The notes: generated by a model not told the origin, from the letters alone. A stretch of 64,000 nucleotides of DNA from CAZDVQ01 sp964508975 (GCA_964508975.1 CAZDVQ010000019.1:1-64000); one strand, 5' to 3'. Positions 52,343 to 61,399 are shown, numbered from the stretch's first letter. Translations and numbers: made by a program.

Positions 52343-52370
52343 TTATAGTTCATAGTTAATAGTTTATAGG
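52343..52370. repeat. 7-bp tandem repeat, word TTATAGT
   Basis: Four heptads TTATAGT, TCATAGT, TAATAGT, TTATAGG, ending 7 bp before island 18. Confidence 0.75.
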
Positions 52371-52377
52371 TATAATT

Positions 52378-52503
52378 GGGGCGTTGCGCCGCATGCGCGT
52401 CGCCGCTGTCCTCCAGGGTTCGCTTTGCTCCGTGCTTCGCACCGCGGCTTCGCCGCGCCTTCCGGCCAGCTAACGCAAGCACGGCGGCGTAGCCGCCGTG
52501 CTT
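52378..52503 (+). repeat. GC-rich hairpin island 18 (subfamily A)
   Basis: Starts GGGGCGTTGCGCCGC, A body GTCGCCGCTGTCCTCCAGG, CTCCGTGCTTCGCACCGCGG and GGCCAGCTAACGC, then a hairpin CACGGCGGC/GCCGCCGTG. Confidence 0.85.
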
Positions 52504-52583
52504 AGGGCAGGGGTAGTTTTTGAACCATCCAACACGAGCTAAGTACATGGCTCGCCGCAGTCGCAATGCGGTTGTGAACAAAA

Positions 52584-52621
52584 AAAACAGCCCTTGCATC
52601 AATCTGACACAAGGGCTGTTT
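52584..52621 (-). terminator. terminator of lysS
   Basis: 13-bp inverted repeat AAAACAGCCCTTG / CAAGGGCTGTTTT, 12-nt loop, T run on both strands, 17 bp past the lysS stop. Confidence 0.85.
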
Positions 52622-52637
52622 TATAGTAAAATTAATG

Positions 52638-54155
52638 CTATAATTCAGGGCGCATTTGAGGGAAGAACAATACTTCCTGGATGCTGCGCTGGTTGGTAAA
52701 CAACATGGCGAGGCGGTCCATACCAATACCTAGGCCCGATGTAGGCGGCATACCGTACTCGATAGAGCGGAGGAAATCCTCGTCGAGGACCATGGCTTCT
52801 TCGTCGCCCCTTTTGGCTAATTCTAGCTGATCCTCGAAGCGTTCGCGCTGGTCGAGCGGGTCGTTGAGCTCCGAGTAGGCATTGGCCAATTCCTTGCCGT
52901 TGACAAACAGCTCAAAGCGCTCGACAAGCCCTTCTTTGCTGCGGTGTTTTTTGGCCAGCGGGGTCATCTCGATCGGGTAATCGGTGATGAAGGTAGGCTG
53001 GATGAGCAGGGCTTCAACTTTCTCGCCGAAAATCTCGTCGATGAGTTTGCCTTTGCCCATGCTAGGGTCAACCCCGATATGCATTGATTTACACACCTCG
53101 CGGAGGGCCGCCTCGTCCATACCTTCAATGTCTACACCGGTGTAGTGTTTAATCGACTCGGCCATCGACATTTTGGTGAAGGGGCCTTTGAACGATATGA
53201 TATGCTCGCCCACGGTGAGGTCGGTTGAGCCATTTACTTCCATGGCTAGGGTTTCAAACAGCTCTTCAACCATTTCCATCATCCAGATGTAGTCTTTGTA
53301 GGCTACATAAATTTCCATGCTGGTAAATTCTGGGTTGTGGGTACGGTCCATGCCCTCGTTGCGGAACATTTTGCCAATTTCGTATACACCGTCAAAGCCA
53401 CCAACGATCAATCGTTTGAGGTATAGCTCGTTAGCGATACGCATGTACAAAGGCATATCGAGGGTGTTGTGATGGGTGGCGAAAGGGCGTGCGGCAGCAC
53501 CTCCGTGGATAGGTTGGAGCACTGGGGTCTCGACCTCAAGCCAGCCTTGAGCATCAAAGTAGCGACGCATGGCGCTGATGATGCGCGAGCGTTTGTAAAA
53601 AATTTGCTTAACCTCGGGGTTCACGGTAAGGTCAACATAACGTTGGCGGTAGCGCAGTTCGGGGTCGGTAAATGCATCGTAGATATGGCCTTCCTCATCG
53701 CGTTTAACGATGGGGAGCGGGCGGAGCGATTTGCTCAAAACTTTCAATTCAGTAACGTGAACGGTTATCTCGCCGGTTTGGGTGAGGAAAACGTGGCCAC
53801 GTACACCAATAAAATCACCGATGTCGAGTAATTTTTTGAAAACGGTGTTGTATAGTTCTTTATCCTCGCCGGGACAAATTTCGTCGCGGTTTACGTAAAT
53901 CTGTATACGGCCTTCGCTATCTTGGATTTCGGCGAAGGACGCTTTACCCATGACGCGTACCGACATGAGTCGGCCAGCGATGTAAACATCTGCAAAGGCT
54001 TCTGGCGTTTGCTCAAAGGTTGCTTTTATGCTAGCCGAACGAGCGTTAACGGGGAATTGCTCGGCAGGGTAAGGATTGATACCTGCGGCTTGGATTTTGC
54101 GTAAATTTTCGCGGCGTACGAGCTCTTGTTCGCTCAGTTCGTGATGCTGACTCAT
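52638..54155 (-). CDS. lysS: lysyl-tRNA synthetase, class II
   Basis: 505 residues. OB-fold anticodon-binding N-terminal part (about 55-160; KASFAEIQDSEGRIQIYV) and class II core: motif 2 FRNEGMDRTHNPEFTSME (about 262-279) and motif 3 GLGIGMDRLAMLFTN near the end. Normal length. Single gene with its own terminator. Confidence 0.97.
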   Translation of the reverse strand: MSQHHELSEQELVRRENLRKIQAAGINPYPAEQFPVNARSASIKATFEQTPEAFADVYIAGRLMSVRVMGKASFAEIQDSEGRIQIYVNRDEICPGEDKELYNTVFKKLLDIGDFIGVRGHVFLTQTGEITVHVTELKVLSKSLRPLPIVKRDEEGHIYDAFTDPELRYRQRYVDLTVNPEVKQIFYKRSRIISAMRRYFDAQGWLEVETPVLQPIHGGAAARPFATHHNTLDMPLYMRIANELYLKRLIVGGFDGVYEIGKMFRNEGMDRTHNPEFTSMEIYVAYKDYIWMMEMVEELFETLAMEVNGSTDLTVGEHIISFKGPFTKMSMAESIKHYTGVDIEGMDEAALREVCKSMHIGVDPSMGKGKLIDEIFGEKVEALLIQPTFITDYPIEMTPLAKKHRSKEGLVERFELFVNGKELANAYSELNDPLDQRERFEDQLELAKRGDEEAMVLDEDFLRSIEYGMPPTSGLGIGMDRLAMLFTNQRSIQEVLFFPQMRPEL

Positions 54156-54226
54156 GCTAGTTTTAATAGTAAATGAACCGCGAAGGTAAGTATTTTAGCG
54201 TTGATGTTTACATCGAAATACAGTGC

Positions 54227-54553
54227 TTAAATCAAGTCCATCGCTTTAGCTTCTTGAATAACCTGCTCTACTTTATCAATATCGACCTCGAGTGTTTCGG
54301 CAATAGCCTTGATGTCAAGACCTTTTTTATACGCTTTGATAATTTCAAGGGCTATTTTGGTGCCTTTATCTTCACCTTCAAGTTTGCCTTCAAGTTTGCC
54401 TTTGTTGTAAAGGTAATCTGTTTCGATGTCTTCAAGTTCGATATAGATAGGCATGGTGTTGATTTTTTCGATTAAAAGATGGTCAAATTTACGCAATCGC
54501 GCTAAGTTGAGCAATTGTACGTGATATTTTTTTAATTTGTAATAAGTCCTCAA
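54227..54553 (-). pseudogene. C-terminal remnant of an Rpn-type nuclease gene
   Basis: 108 codons starting only at TTG, with a TAG just upstream in frame. It begins YYKLKKYHVQLLN, which corresponds to NKLKKYHAQ at the cut end of the partial gene at 1-574, and the matching DNA words (TTAAAAAAATA, CACG) are conserved. Then DYLYNKGKLEGKLEGEDKG, KGLDIKAIAETLEVD and VEQVIQEAK are the usual C-terminal tail of Rpn family proteins. The nuclease core is missing, so this is a dead copy. Confidence 0.75.
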
Positions 54554-54616
54554 AACCTAGCTGTAATGAACTAGTTACAGCATGTGAAATCCAGTTCGCT
54601 AATCCGCACAAGGGAT

Positions 54617-54700
54617 TGGAGGGGCACGAGCGTAGCGAGTGGTGCCGTAGGCACTGGAACCCCGCAAAGCCCGGTGCTGCGCATCGCGCAGCATGTGCCC
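54617..54700 (-). repeat. GC-rich hairpin island 19 (short)
   Basis: Minus-strand start TTTTTTGGGCACATGCTGCGC, ends CTCGTGCCCC. Hairpins GTGCCGTAGGCAC and CTGCGCATCGCGCAG. Shorter and more divergent than the main copies. Confidence 0.6.
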
Positions 54701-54834
54701 AAAAAATAAAAAAATAAGAAACTATATCCCTAGGTAATCGGCTTGTTTGCTGGCCAAACTATAATAATTCTCGGGGCAGATACTTGGATTCAAAATTAAT
54801 TTATACCTTGGGCTACCAAAACAATTAGACGGCC

Positions 54835-55320
54835 ATGAGTTCTGTACAATTCAAAGATATAAACTTCAAAATCTCGGTAATGGGTGCCTTACATGACCTC
54901 GGTCATTATGTGGAGGAGGTGAAGGCTATCCATGAAAAACATTATAACCCCAGCGATTTTTCGTACAAACCTATCCCCGAGGTATTGGCATTTTACCAGC
55001 AGGTGCATATTGAACAAGCGCTGCTGGATAAAATTGAGCACTTGATTCCCGATGGTGGCGACCACTGCTACGCGTACTTGATGAACAACTGGGATGGCGA
55101 AGACGACCAGTTTGATATCCAGTCGATCGAGGGGATTGAACTTTTGCGCAACCTGCAATCCTTTGACCCCATCAGCATGATAACCATGGATGGTATTGAT
55201 TACAGCCCTTTGCTGGCCTGTAAAAAACTAGAATCCGTAAACCCAGAATTTGCTGCCGAAGGTCCAGAAAACGATAAAGTATTGGCCGAGCTGGAAGCCC
55301 GCGGCGTGGAAGTTTTTTAA
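54835..55320 (+). CDS. hypothetical protein, possibly DUF6892-like
   Basis: 161 residues, ATG 54835. Acidic, no signal peptide, cytosolic. Contains an MGALHDLGHYVEEV start and LLRNLQSFDPISMITMDGIDYSPLL; the layout resembles a group of proteins I recall as DUF6892, but the family name is tentative. A near-promoter word (TACCTTGG) lies 22 bp upstream. Convergent with lnt. Function unknown. Confidence 0.65.
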   Translation: MSSVQFKDINFKISVMGALHDLGHYVEEVKAIHEKHYNPSDFSYKPIPEVLAFYQQVHIEQALLDKIEHLIPDGGDHCYAYLMNNWDGEDDQFDIQSIEGIELLRNLQSFDPISMITMDGIDYSPLLACKKLESVNPEFAAEGPENDKVLAELEARGVEVF

Positions 55321-55334
55321 ATTCGACCAAGTAT

Positions 55335-57143
55335 TTATTTGCGCCGAATGGGCGTAATGGCGAACAACATGAACACCCCCGCAATGAGTATGCACATGCG
55401 CGATAGGTAGTCGCCGTGTTTGGCATAAAAAGTCAGGCCATTTTCAGGGTTTACGGTACCTTTTACCACGGCAGCCTCGTTGTAGTTACTGGCTTGGCGT
55501 ATATCGCCGCGGCTGTTGACGAAGCAAGAGGTGCCCGAGTTGGCCGCACGCACCACTGGCCGACGATTCTCGATAGCCCGTAGACTAGCAAACTGAGCAT
55601 GTTGGATATAGCCAGGGGTATCGTCCCACCAGCCATCGTTGGTGACAACCATGATGATGTTGGCACCGTTGCGCACGTACTCGGTGAGGTACTCGCCATA
55701 AACCGATTCATAGCAAATAACCGGGGCAACTTTTAAGCCGTCAGCACGGGAAAATACCTCGCGCTCGGGCTGTGGGGTTAAACCTGCTGGCGTGCCACCA
55801 AGCTGCTCGATGAGCGGTTTGAGGAAAACGAATATCTTGCGGAAAGGGAAAATCTCAGGGCCTGGGACAAATCTAGACTTGAGGTAATACGGTATGTCAT
55901 TGCTGCCGGCGCTGAGTTGCAAGGCCGAGTTATGATCCTCGTAGCGTAGTTTCATGCCGCCGGCGCGGGTATAATCGATGGTGTAAGGGCCGCTTGGCTC
56001 GTTTTCAGGTAGAATTCGGTGTGCATCAATACCGCTGACAAGGGTAAGGCCAGGATATTTATCAACCAGTTGTTTAACCCTCAAAATATCGGTGTTAACC
56101 AAAAGCTCGGAGGCTTCAACGCCCACGATGCTGGTCTCGGGCATCACTACATAATCGGTTTTGCTATCCACATTGGCCTCAATTTGCGCCATGATGCGGT
56201 TAACCTGCTCGAAGGGCGGAACATAATTGGTCAAGGATTTCGAGTTGCGCCATTTTACGTAGTGCGGCTCGAAGTTAGGCTGTATGGCCACGATGTTGAT
56301 TTGTTGCTCGCTTGGTTTCCAGCTAAAGTACATAGCCAATGACATCAACATTGGGATTACAGCTAGGGCCAATGGTTTGTACCAGAATGCCCAGCCTTTC
56401 CAGTTGCTGTAGCCCGTTTTTTGCCATTGCCTGAAAATGAGCAAATTAACGGCTAAAATCCAGAAACTTCCGCCCGTGTGACCCGCGATACTGTACCACT
56501 GGATTAAACTAGGCCAGTTGGCCAAGCCATTGCCCAGGGTGAGCCAAGGCCAGGAAGCGTCCCAGCGGAGGTGTAAGTATTCCCAGCTCATCCACAAGGC
56601 AATGAACAAGATGTAACCTTGCACATCACCCAGTTTTTTGCGGCCGTAATGGAACAAAACGAAAGGCAGCGACATTAAAAAACTGTTGGCCAGTATAGCA
56701 AATACACCGGCCAGCAAAAGCGAGTTGCTGACCCAGTAGGTGGTTAAAATATTCCAGGTGAAAAAGGTAGTAAAGGCATAACGGAAAACCTTTCGGCCTG
56801 CTTTAGGCTCGTGGCGGCATTGGTCTTCAATCCACAACAAGGGCACAAAGCCTATGAACAATGCGGGCAGCATGATGCCAGGAGCAAAACCAACCGACAA
56901 GAGTACGCCGGAAAACACCGCGTTCCAACGGTAACGGCTATGTTGTTCGGTCTTGGCAAAATACTCACGTAACAGCAGGTAGGCCAACCAAAACCCAAGG
57001 AACAGGTACAAGGGCCTATGTCCCCAAAGTTGTGCAGCTTGATCGAGGCGGTACATATCGTAGCCCACGCCAATAAAGGCGAGCAGCATGAAGATGGCAC
57101 CTGCGAGCGCCCAAGAGGGTTTGGTGGAGGGTTGTTGTTGCAT
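55335..57143 (-). CDS. lnt: apolipoprotein N-acyltransferase
   Basis: 602 residues from the ATG at 57141-57143. The frame continues to 57209, but the promoter word TATATTTG (57207-57214, minus) overlaps that extension, so it is rejected. About eight N-terminal membrane segments (about 10-290), then the carbon-nitrogen hydrolase domain facing the periplasm with the catalytic Glu (VVMPETSIVG), and Cys in PVICYESVYGEY. A last membrane segment closes the protein. Transfers the third acyl chain to lipoproteins. Confidence 0.93.
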   Translation of the reverse strand: MQQQPSTKPSWALAGAIFMLLAFIGVGYDMYRLDQAAQLWGHRPLYLFLGFWLAYLLLREYFAKTEQHSRYRWNAVFSGVLLSVGFAPGIMLPALFIGFVPLLWIEDQCRHEPKAGRKVFRYAFTTFFTWNILTTYWVSNSLLLAGVFAILANSFLMSLPFVLFHYGRKKLGDVQGYILFIALWMSWEYLHLRWDASWPWLTLGNGLANWPSLIQWYSIAGHTGGSFWILAVNLLIFRQWQKTGYSNWKGWAFWYKPLALAVIPMLMSLAMYFSWKPSEQQINIVAIQPNFEPHYVKWRNSKSLTNYVPPFEQVNRIMAQIEANVDSKTDYVVMPETSIVGVEASELLVNTDILRVKQLVDKYPGLTLVSGIDAHRILPENEPSGPYTIDYTRAGGMKLRYEDHNSALQLSAGSNDIPYYLKSRFVPGPEIFPFRKIFVFLKPLIEQLGGTPAGLTPQPEREVFSRADGLKVAPVICYESVYGEYLTEYVRNGANIIMVVTNDGWWDDTPGYIQHAQFASLRAIENRRPVVRAANSGTSCFVNSRGDIRQASNYNEAAVVKGTVNPENGLTFYAKHGDYLSRMCILIAGVFMLFAITPIRRK

Positions 57144-57206
57144 CTTATGCAGTAAATTGACTACGATCCAGCTTAAATGGTTCCATAAGGCTTTCAAAAT
57201 ATACCA

Positions 57207-57214
57207 CAAATATA
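57207..57214 (-). promoter_or_regulatory. -7 element of lnt
   Basis: TATATTTG on the minus strand, 64 bp before the ATG; divergent from the glucosaminidase promoter 35 bp away. Confidence 0.5.
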
Positions 57215-57248
57215 GAAAAACTTGTTTAGGTACTTATGTTGGATTACT

Positions 57249-57256
57249 TAACTTTG
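57249..57256 (+). promoter_or_regulatory. -7 element of the glucosaminidase gene
   Basis: TAACTTTG, 24 bp before the ATG at 57280. Confidence 0.5.
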
Positions 57257-57279
57257 CAAAAACTCAACCTAAAATACAC

Positions 57280-58536
57280 ATGCGCTATATCTTATTAATA
57301 TTGCTCGTCGTGGCTAGCTTTAAGCCTGTATCCGCAAACGACGACTGGGATAACTTCCTACAACAACTTGACGATAACCAAGTGATGGCCGATGCTTACC
57401 TCGTGCTGTACGCCGATATCGCTGTAGCCGAAATGGAGCGAACCGGTATTCCGGCCAGTATAAAGCTAGCCCAGGGCATGTTAGAATCGTACTTTGGCCG
57501 TAGCGATTTAGCCATGAACGCCAATAATCACTTCGGGATTAAATGTGGCTCTAACTGGACTGGCCAAACCATGTACAAACAAGACGATGATCCTCAACCT
57601 TCTTGCTTCCGCAAATACAACAGCCCTGAGAACTCATTCTACGACCACTCGGCCTTCCTTCAACGTGACCGTTACAAAGAACTGTTTACATACCCCCGGA
57701 CCGATTACAAGAGCTGGGCTAACGGGCTCAAACGCCTGGGTTATGCCACCGACCCTAAATATCCAGAAAAACTTATCTCTACCATCGAGAAGTATAATTT
57801 GCACCGCTACGATTACGGCATGCAACAACCGATGGCCGGTGGCAAACCTGCACCTATCGCCGTTTCACCAGGCCAGAACAACGCCCAACTCGACAACCGC
57901 ATTTGGTATAGCGTTAACGGTGTGCCTTTCGTAGTGGCTCGCGTTGATGATAACGCCGAGCGCATCGCCCAACGCAGCGGCGTAAACGTTAAGCGTATCC
58001 GCCAGTACAACGAGCTTGATGCACACCGTATCGAGGCTGGACAAAGGGTTTACCTCCATTTCAAAAAACGCCGCTACAAGGGTAATGAGAAATTCCACGT
58101 GGTTAAAGCGGGCGACGATATGTACAGCATTTCGCAAACATACGGCATGACCCTTAAACACCTATACAAGAAAAACCGCATGCTGGTAGGCCAAGAACCC
58201 GCTATCGGAGAGCGTATCTCTCTTAAGAAAAAAATGAAGAAAACACCTCGCCTGCGCAACAACAGCGATATTGGCAACGTGGTGCCAGCACGGCCAACTG
58301 AACCCGCAAGGCCTACCGAGCCCGCTCGGCCTACACCAACGCCGCCTGCACCTACACAACCTACCACGCCCGTTAACCCTCCTTCTACAGGCAGTAGCCA
58401 AAAACACGTGGTTCAACGTGGCGAAACACTGTATAGCATTTCTAAAAAATACGGCATCACCGTTGATGAACTCAAACGCCTCAACCGCTTGAACTCGAAT
58501 GAAATCAAAGTAGGCCAAGAATTAAAAATACGCTAA
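57280..58536 (+). CDS. glucosaminidase with LysM repeats
   Basis: 418 residues from ATG 57280 (the frame back to 57088 lies in the promoter region and is rejected). Signal peptide MRYILLILLVVASFKPVSA. Catalytic domain (about 25-170) of the GH73 N-acetylglucosaminidase type, with catalytic Glu in QGMLESYFGRSDLA and NNHFGIKC. Three LysM-like modules follow: a weak one at about 195-245, then KFHVVKAGDDMYSISQTYG and KHVVQRGETLYSISKKYG at the end, with a Pro/Thr linker between (ARPTEPARPTEPARPT). Cuts peptidoglycan glycan strands during growth. Overlaps the next gene by 1 nt (TAATG). Confidence 0.9.
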   Translation: MRYILLILLVVASFKPVSANDDWDNFLQQLDDNQVMADAYLVLYADIAVAEMERTGIPASIKLAQGMLESYFGRSDLAMNANNHFGIKCGSNWTGQTMYKQDDDPQPSCFRKYNSPENSFYDHSAFLQRDRYKELFTYPRTDYKSWANGLKRLGYATDPKYPEKLISTIEKYNLHRYDYGMQQPMAGGKPAPIAVSPGQNNAQLDNRIWYSVNGVPFVVARVDDNAERIAQRSGVNVKRIRQYNELDAHRIEAGQRVYLHFKKRRYKGNEKFHVVKAGDDMYSISQTYGMTLKHLYKKNRMLVGQEPAIGERISLKKKMKKTPRLRNNSDIGNVVPARPTEPARPTEPARPTPTPPAPTQPTTPVNPPSTGSSQKHVVQRGETLYSISKKYGITVDELKRLNRLNSNEIKVGQELKIR

Positions 58537-59753
58537 TGAAATCCATGCTCATCGTGCTGGCCATTCCAGTTTTTTTCGTTCTTATCGCTTTGGAGTGGTA
58601 TTATGGCAGACGCACGGGCAAGGCTTCATACCGTTTTAACGATACCATCGCCAATCTCAACATCGGCATTGGTAACCAAGTGTTCGGTTTGCTGTACAAG
58701 GGCTTGCTATTGGGTATGTTTTTCTGGGTATCGAAAAACTGGGGCTTGTTTCAAATTCCGAGTAATGTTTTTACTTGGATATTGTGCCTTGTGCTCTGGG
58801 ATTTTCTCTACTATTGGGCCCACCGCTGGGGCCACGAGGTTAATTTTTTCTGGGCCGCCCACGTGGTACACCATTCCAGCGAGGACTATAACCTGGGCGT
58901 TGCCCTGCGTCAAAGTTGGTTTCACAACCTGCTGGCCGGTGTCATCTTCTTGCCGGTACCTTTGCTCGGTTTCGATACTTTAACCATCATTTCGGTAGCA
59001 GGTGTGGTAACCTTATACCAGTTCTGGATTCATACCGAGGCCATCGAGCGTATGCCCCGATGGTTTGAGTACGTTTTCAATGCTCCGGCGCACCACCGCG
59101 TGCATCATGCCCGCGACCCGAAGTATATCGATAAAAACTATGCGGCTGTCTTCATCGTTTGGGATAGGCTTTTCGGTACCTATATGGATGAAGATGAGCG
59201 CCCACATTACGGCATCACCAGCAACATCAATTCCTGGGACCCTACCTGGGCTAACTTCCACTATTATGCCGAGATGTGGCACAACGCCCGCCGCATGACC
59301 AGCTGGGCCGACCGCCTTAAACTCATTTTTGCTCGACCAGGTTGGCTGCCCGAGTACCTCGGGGGCTATCAAGCGCCTCCTCCAGTGCCCGCGGTACTGC
59401 ATAAATACAATGCCGATAGCCGCCCAACGCACTGGTACATAGCATTCCAGTTTACCATTGTCAGCGTTGGGCTAGTGCTTTACATGGTTCATTTTGATAG
59501 CCTTAGCCTGGCCTTTCAATGGGGTTTTGCTGCGTACATTATTGCAACAACGGCCATTTGCTCGGCGCTGTTCGAGCATAAAACCTGGGTGCGTTGGGCT
59601 CAATACCCCGTACTTTTGGCAGGTTTTGCCCTGCTAAATTTGCTGTTTTATAGTACCTATCCTGAGTCGTTCAGCCTGGTTTTGGCATTGTCGGGTGCAT
59701 TGCTCTTGGCGCAATTGCTATGGTTTAAGCTTTTAATGCGTACGAGTAATTGA
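58536..59753 (+). CDS. fatty acid hydroxylase/sterol desaturase family membrane protein
   Basis: 405 residues, start overlaps the previous stop (TAATG), so it is translationally coupled. Di-iron membrane oxygenase fold with His clusters HRWGHEVNFFWAAHVVHHSSE (about 89-109, written in part: HRWGH, HVVHH) and HAPAHHRVHH, all eight His present. Four membrane segments in the core plus three more after residue 300. Acts on lipids by analogy with fatty acid hydroxylases; substrate unknown. The pairing with a cell-wall glucosaminidase may only reflect gene order. Confidence 0.88.
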   Translation: MKSMLIVLAIPVFFVLIALEWYYGRRTGKASYRFNDTIANLNIGIGNQVFGLLYKGLLLGMFFWVSKNWGLFQIPSNVFTWILCLVLWDFLYYWAHRWGHEVNFFWAAHVVHHSSEDYNLGVALRQSWFHNLLAGVIFLPVPLLGFDTLTIISVAGVVTLYQFWIHTEAIERMPRWFEYVFNAPAHHRVHHARDPKYIDKNYAAVFIVWDRLFGTYMDEDERPHYGITSNINSWDPTWANFHYYAEMWHNARRMTSWADRLKLIFARPGWLPEYLGGYQAPPPVPAVLHKYNADSRPTHWYIAFQFTIVSVGLVLYMVHFDSLSLAFQWGFAAYIIATTAICSALFEHKTWVRWAQYPVLLAGFALLNLLFYSTYPESFSLVLALSGALLLAQLLWFKLLMRTSN

Positions 59754-59840
59754 CATTCAATAGGTCTGAGTACATAAAATATCCTAAAGCCCCGAAAAAG
59801 GTCATTTAATCATTTTATCTTTTTTCATGTAGTCTTTTTT

Positions 59841-59941
59841 GGGCGCCCCGCCGCTGCGCGGCGGCGGTCCCCTCTGGGCTTCGCGTTGCTCGGTGCTGCG
59901 CACCCGCACCTCCGGTGCGGCCCGACGGGCACCTGGCGCGA
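59841..59941 (+). repeat. GC-rich hairpin island 20 (subfamily C)
   Basis: Starts GGGCGCCCCGCCGCTGCGC, GGCGGTCCCC, and ends GGGCACCTGGCGC, then 6 bp later the TTA and MITE copy B. Confidence 0.85.
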
Positions 59942-59949
59942 TAGCCTTA

Positions 59950-60109
59950 GAGTATGTTTGGATTTTGGGTTTCGAGGGAAAAACGAGCTACTTTTTGATG
60001 AGGTTGCTTTAAAAAATGGGCGCATAGTGGGGCTACGTAACTATTTTTTAAAGCAAAAATCATCGGAAAAGAGCTGTTTTTCGCCGGAAGCTAAAGTCCA
60101 AACATACTC
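59950..60109 (-). mobile_element. 160-bp MITE-like palindromic element, copy B
   Basis: Exactly 160 bp between two TTA triplets (59947-59949 and 60110-60112). The right TTA is the complement of the M16 peptidase stop codon TAA. Read from the peptidase's strand the element starts GAGTATGTTTGGAC and is nearly identical to copy A (33940-34099), in the same orientation relative to its gene. Inverted ends, a long imperfect stem and no transposase gene. Confidence 0.88.
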
Positions 60110-61348
60110 TTACACCCTCGCCTTGTAATATAATGCCGAGCAATTCTCGGGGCGCAGTACGTATTGGGCTACCCGCTGAATATCTTCCGCTTGGATGGCT
60201 TGGTAAATATCGCCTTCCGAGTTGATGAGGTCCAAGTTGCCCAAAGCTTCAAACTGGGCAAGGTTCATGGCCTTGCTCATCAGGCTAATTTCCGAGAACA
60301 CGATATTGCTCTCTACCCTGTTTTTCTGTTTTTGCAGCTCATCAACAGATACCGAGGCTTGTTTTACAGCATCCAACATACGCCAGATGGCGGCCTCGGC
60401 CTGCTCAAAGCTGGTGTCGTCGCCCAGGCGACCTTCAACCACGATAAGCCCGTGGTCCTGTGTTTCCGTCACGTAGGTATCGATATCTGAGAAAAGGTTG
60501 CTTTCGCGTACCAGTTCGTGGTACATGCGCGACGATTTGCCATAGGCCAGCACATCGGTCAGCAAATCGCAGGCGTAATAGTCTGGGTGCGTGCGATCAG
60601 GCATGTGGAAGGCCATGTAAATAGCATTCAAGGGAACATCGGCGGCATGTTCTAGGAAACGGCGTTCGAGTTGTGGGGGTTCTGGCGCAATCGCCGGGAT
60701 GTCGTAGCCCTCGTCAGGAATATCGCCGAAGTAGCGTTCAACCAGTTCTAAGCCTTCTTGTTCGCTGAATGGGCCGGCCAATACCAGCACCGCGTTGGAT
60801 GGGCGGTAAAAACGCTTGTAAAAACTCGATACATCCTCGAGGGTGGCTTGTTTGATGTGTTCGGGTACTAGGCCAATCACCGGCCAGCGGTACGGGTGCT
60901 GCTTGTAGGCCAAGGCCGAAAGGTGATGCCATACATCGCCGTAAGGCTCGTTGATGCAGGTTTCTTTAAACTCTTCCACCACTACTTTGCGCTGGGTATC
61001 CAGTGCTTTTTTGTTGAGGATGAGGTTGTGCATACGGTCGCTCTCCAGCCACAGGGCCGTCTCGATGTTGACGGCGGGCAACGATTCGTAAAAACTGGTG
61101 ATATCATTGTTGGTAAAAGCGTTGGCATCGCCACCGGCCACTTGTATATGGTCGTCGAAAGATTTAGCATTGAGCGAGCCACCAAACATCAGGTGTTCAA
61201 AGAGGTGGGCAAAGCCTGTGCGTTCAGCACTTTCGTTGCGGGAGCCAACCTTGTACAAAACATTCAGTGCGGCCATGGGCGTTTGGCGGTCTTCATGTAG
61301 AATGACCGTTAAACCGTTTTTCAATGTATGGCGTGCGTATGGAATCAT
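60110..61348 (-). CDS. M16 family zinc metallopeptidase
   Basis: 412 residues, single M16 unit (about 420 is usual for the half-type that pairs with a second subunit). Inverted zinc motif HLFEH (about 47-51) with the downstream Glu in VVVEEFKETCINEPYGD. No signal peptide, so cytosolic or surface-exposed without classical export. Usually dimerises with a non-catalytic partner, not in view. A TACCTTTG word and two dyads upstream (61369-61460) look like its promoter and operators. Confidence 0.9.
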   Translation of the reverse strand: MIPYARHTLKNGLTVILHEDRQTPMAALNVLYKVGSRNESAERTGFAHLFEHLMFGGSLNAKSFDDHIQVAGGDANAFTNNDITSFYESLPAVNIETALWLESDRMHNLILNKKALDTQRKVVVEEFKETCINEPYGDVWHHLSALAYKQHPYRWPVIGLVPEHIKQATLEDVSSFYKRFYRPSNAVLVLAGPFSEQEGLELVERYFGDIPDEGYDIPAIAPEPPQLERRFLEHAADVPLNAIYMAFHMPDRTHPDYYACDLLTDVLAYGKSSRMYHELVRESNLFSDIDTYVTETQDHGLIVVEGRLGDDTSFEQAEAAIWRMLDAVKQASVSVDELQKQKNRVESNIVFSEISLMSKAMNLAQFEALGNLDLINSEGDIYQAIQAEDIQRVAQYVLRPENCSALYYKARV

Positions 61349-61368
61349 AACTTAGGTACTTGCGCTTG

Positions 61369-61399
61369 CAAAGGTAGTATTAAAGTTGGGCTTATCAAA
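61369..61399 (-). promoter_or_regulatory. promoter of the M16 peptidase gene
   Basis: On the minus strand: TTTG at 61396-61399, then 19 bp, then TACCTTTG at 61369-61376, a textbook Bacteroidota promoter. First operator dyad starts at the TTTG. Confidence 0.6.
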
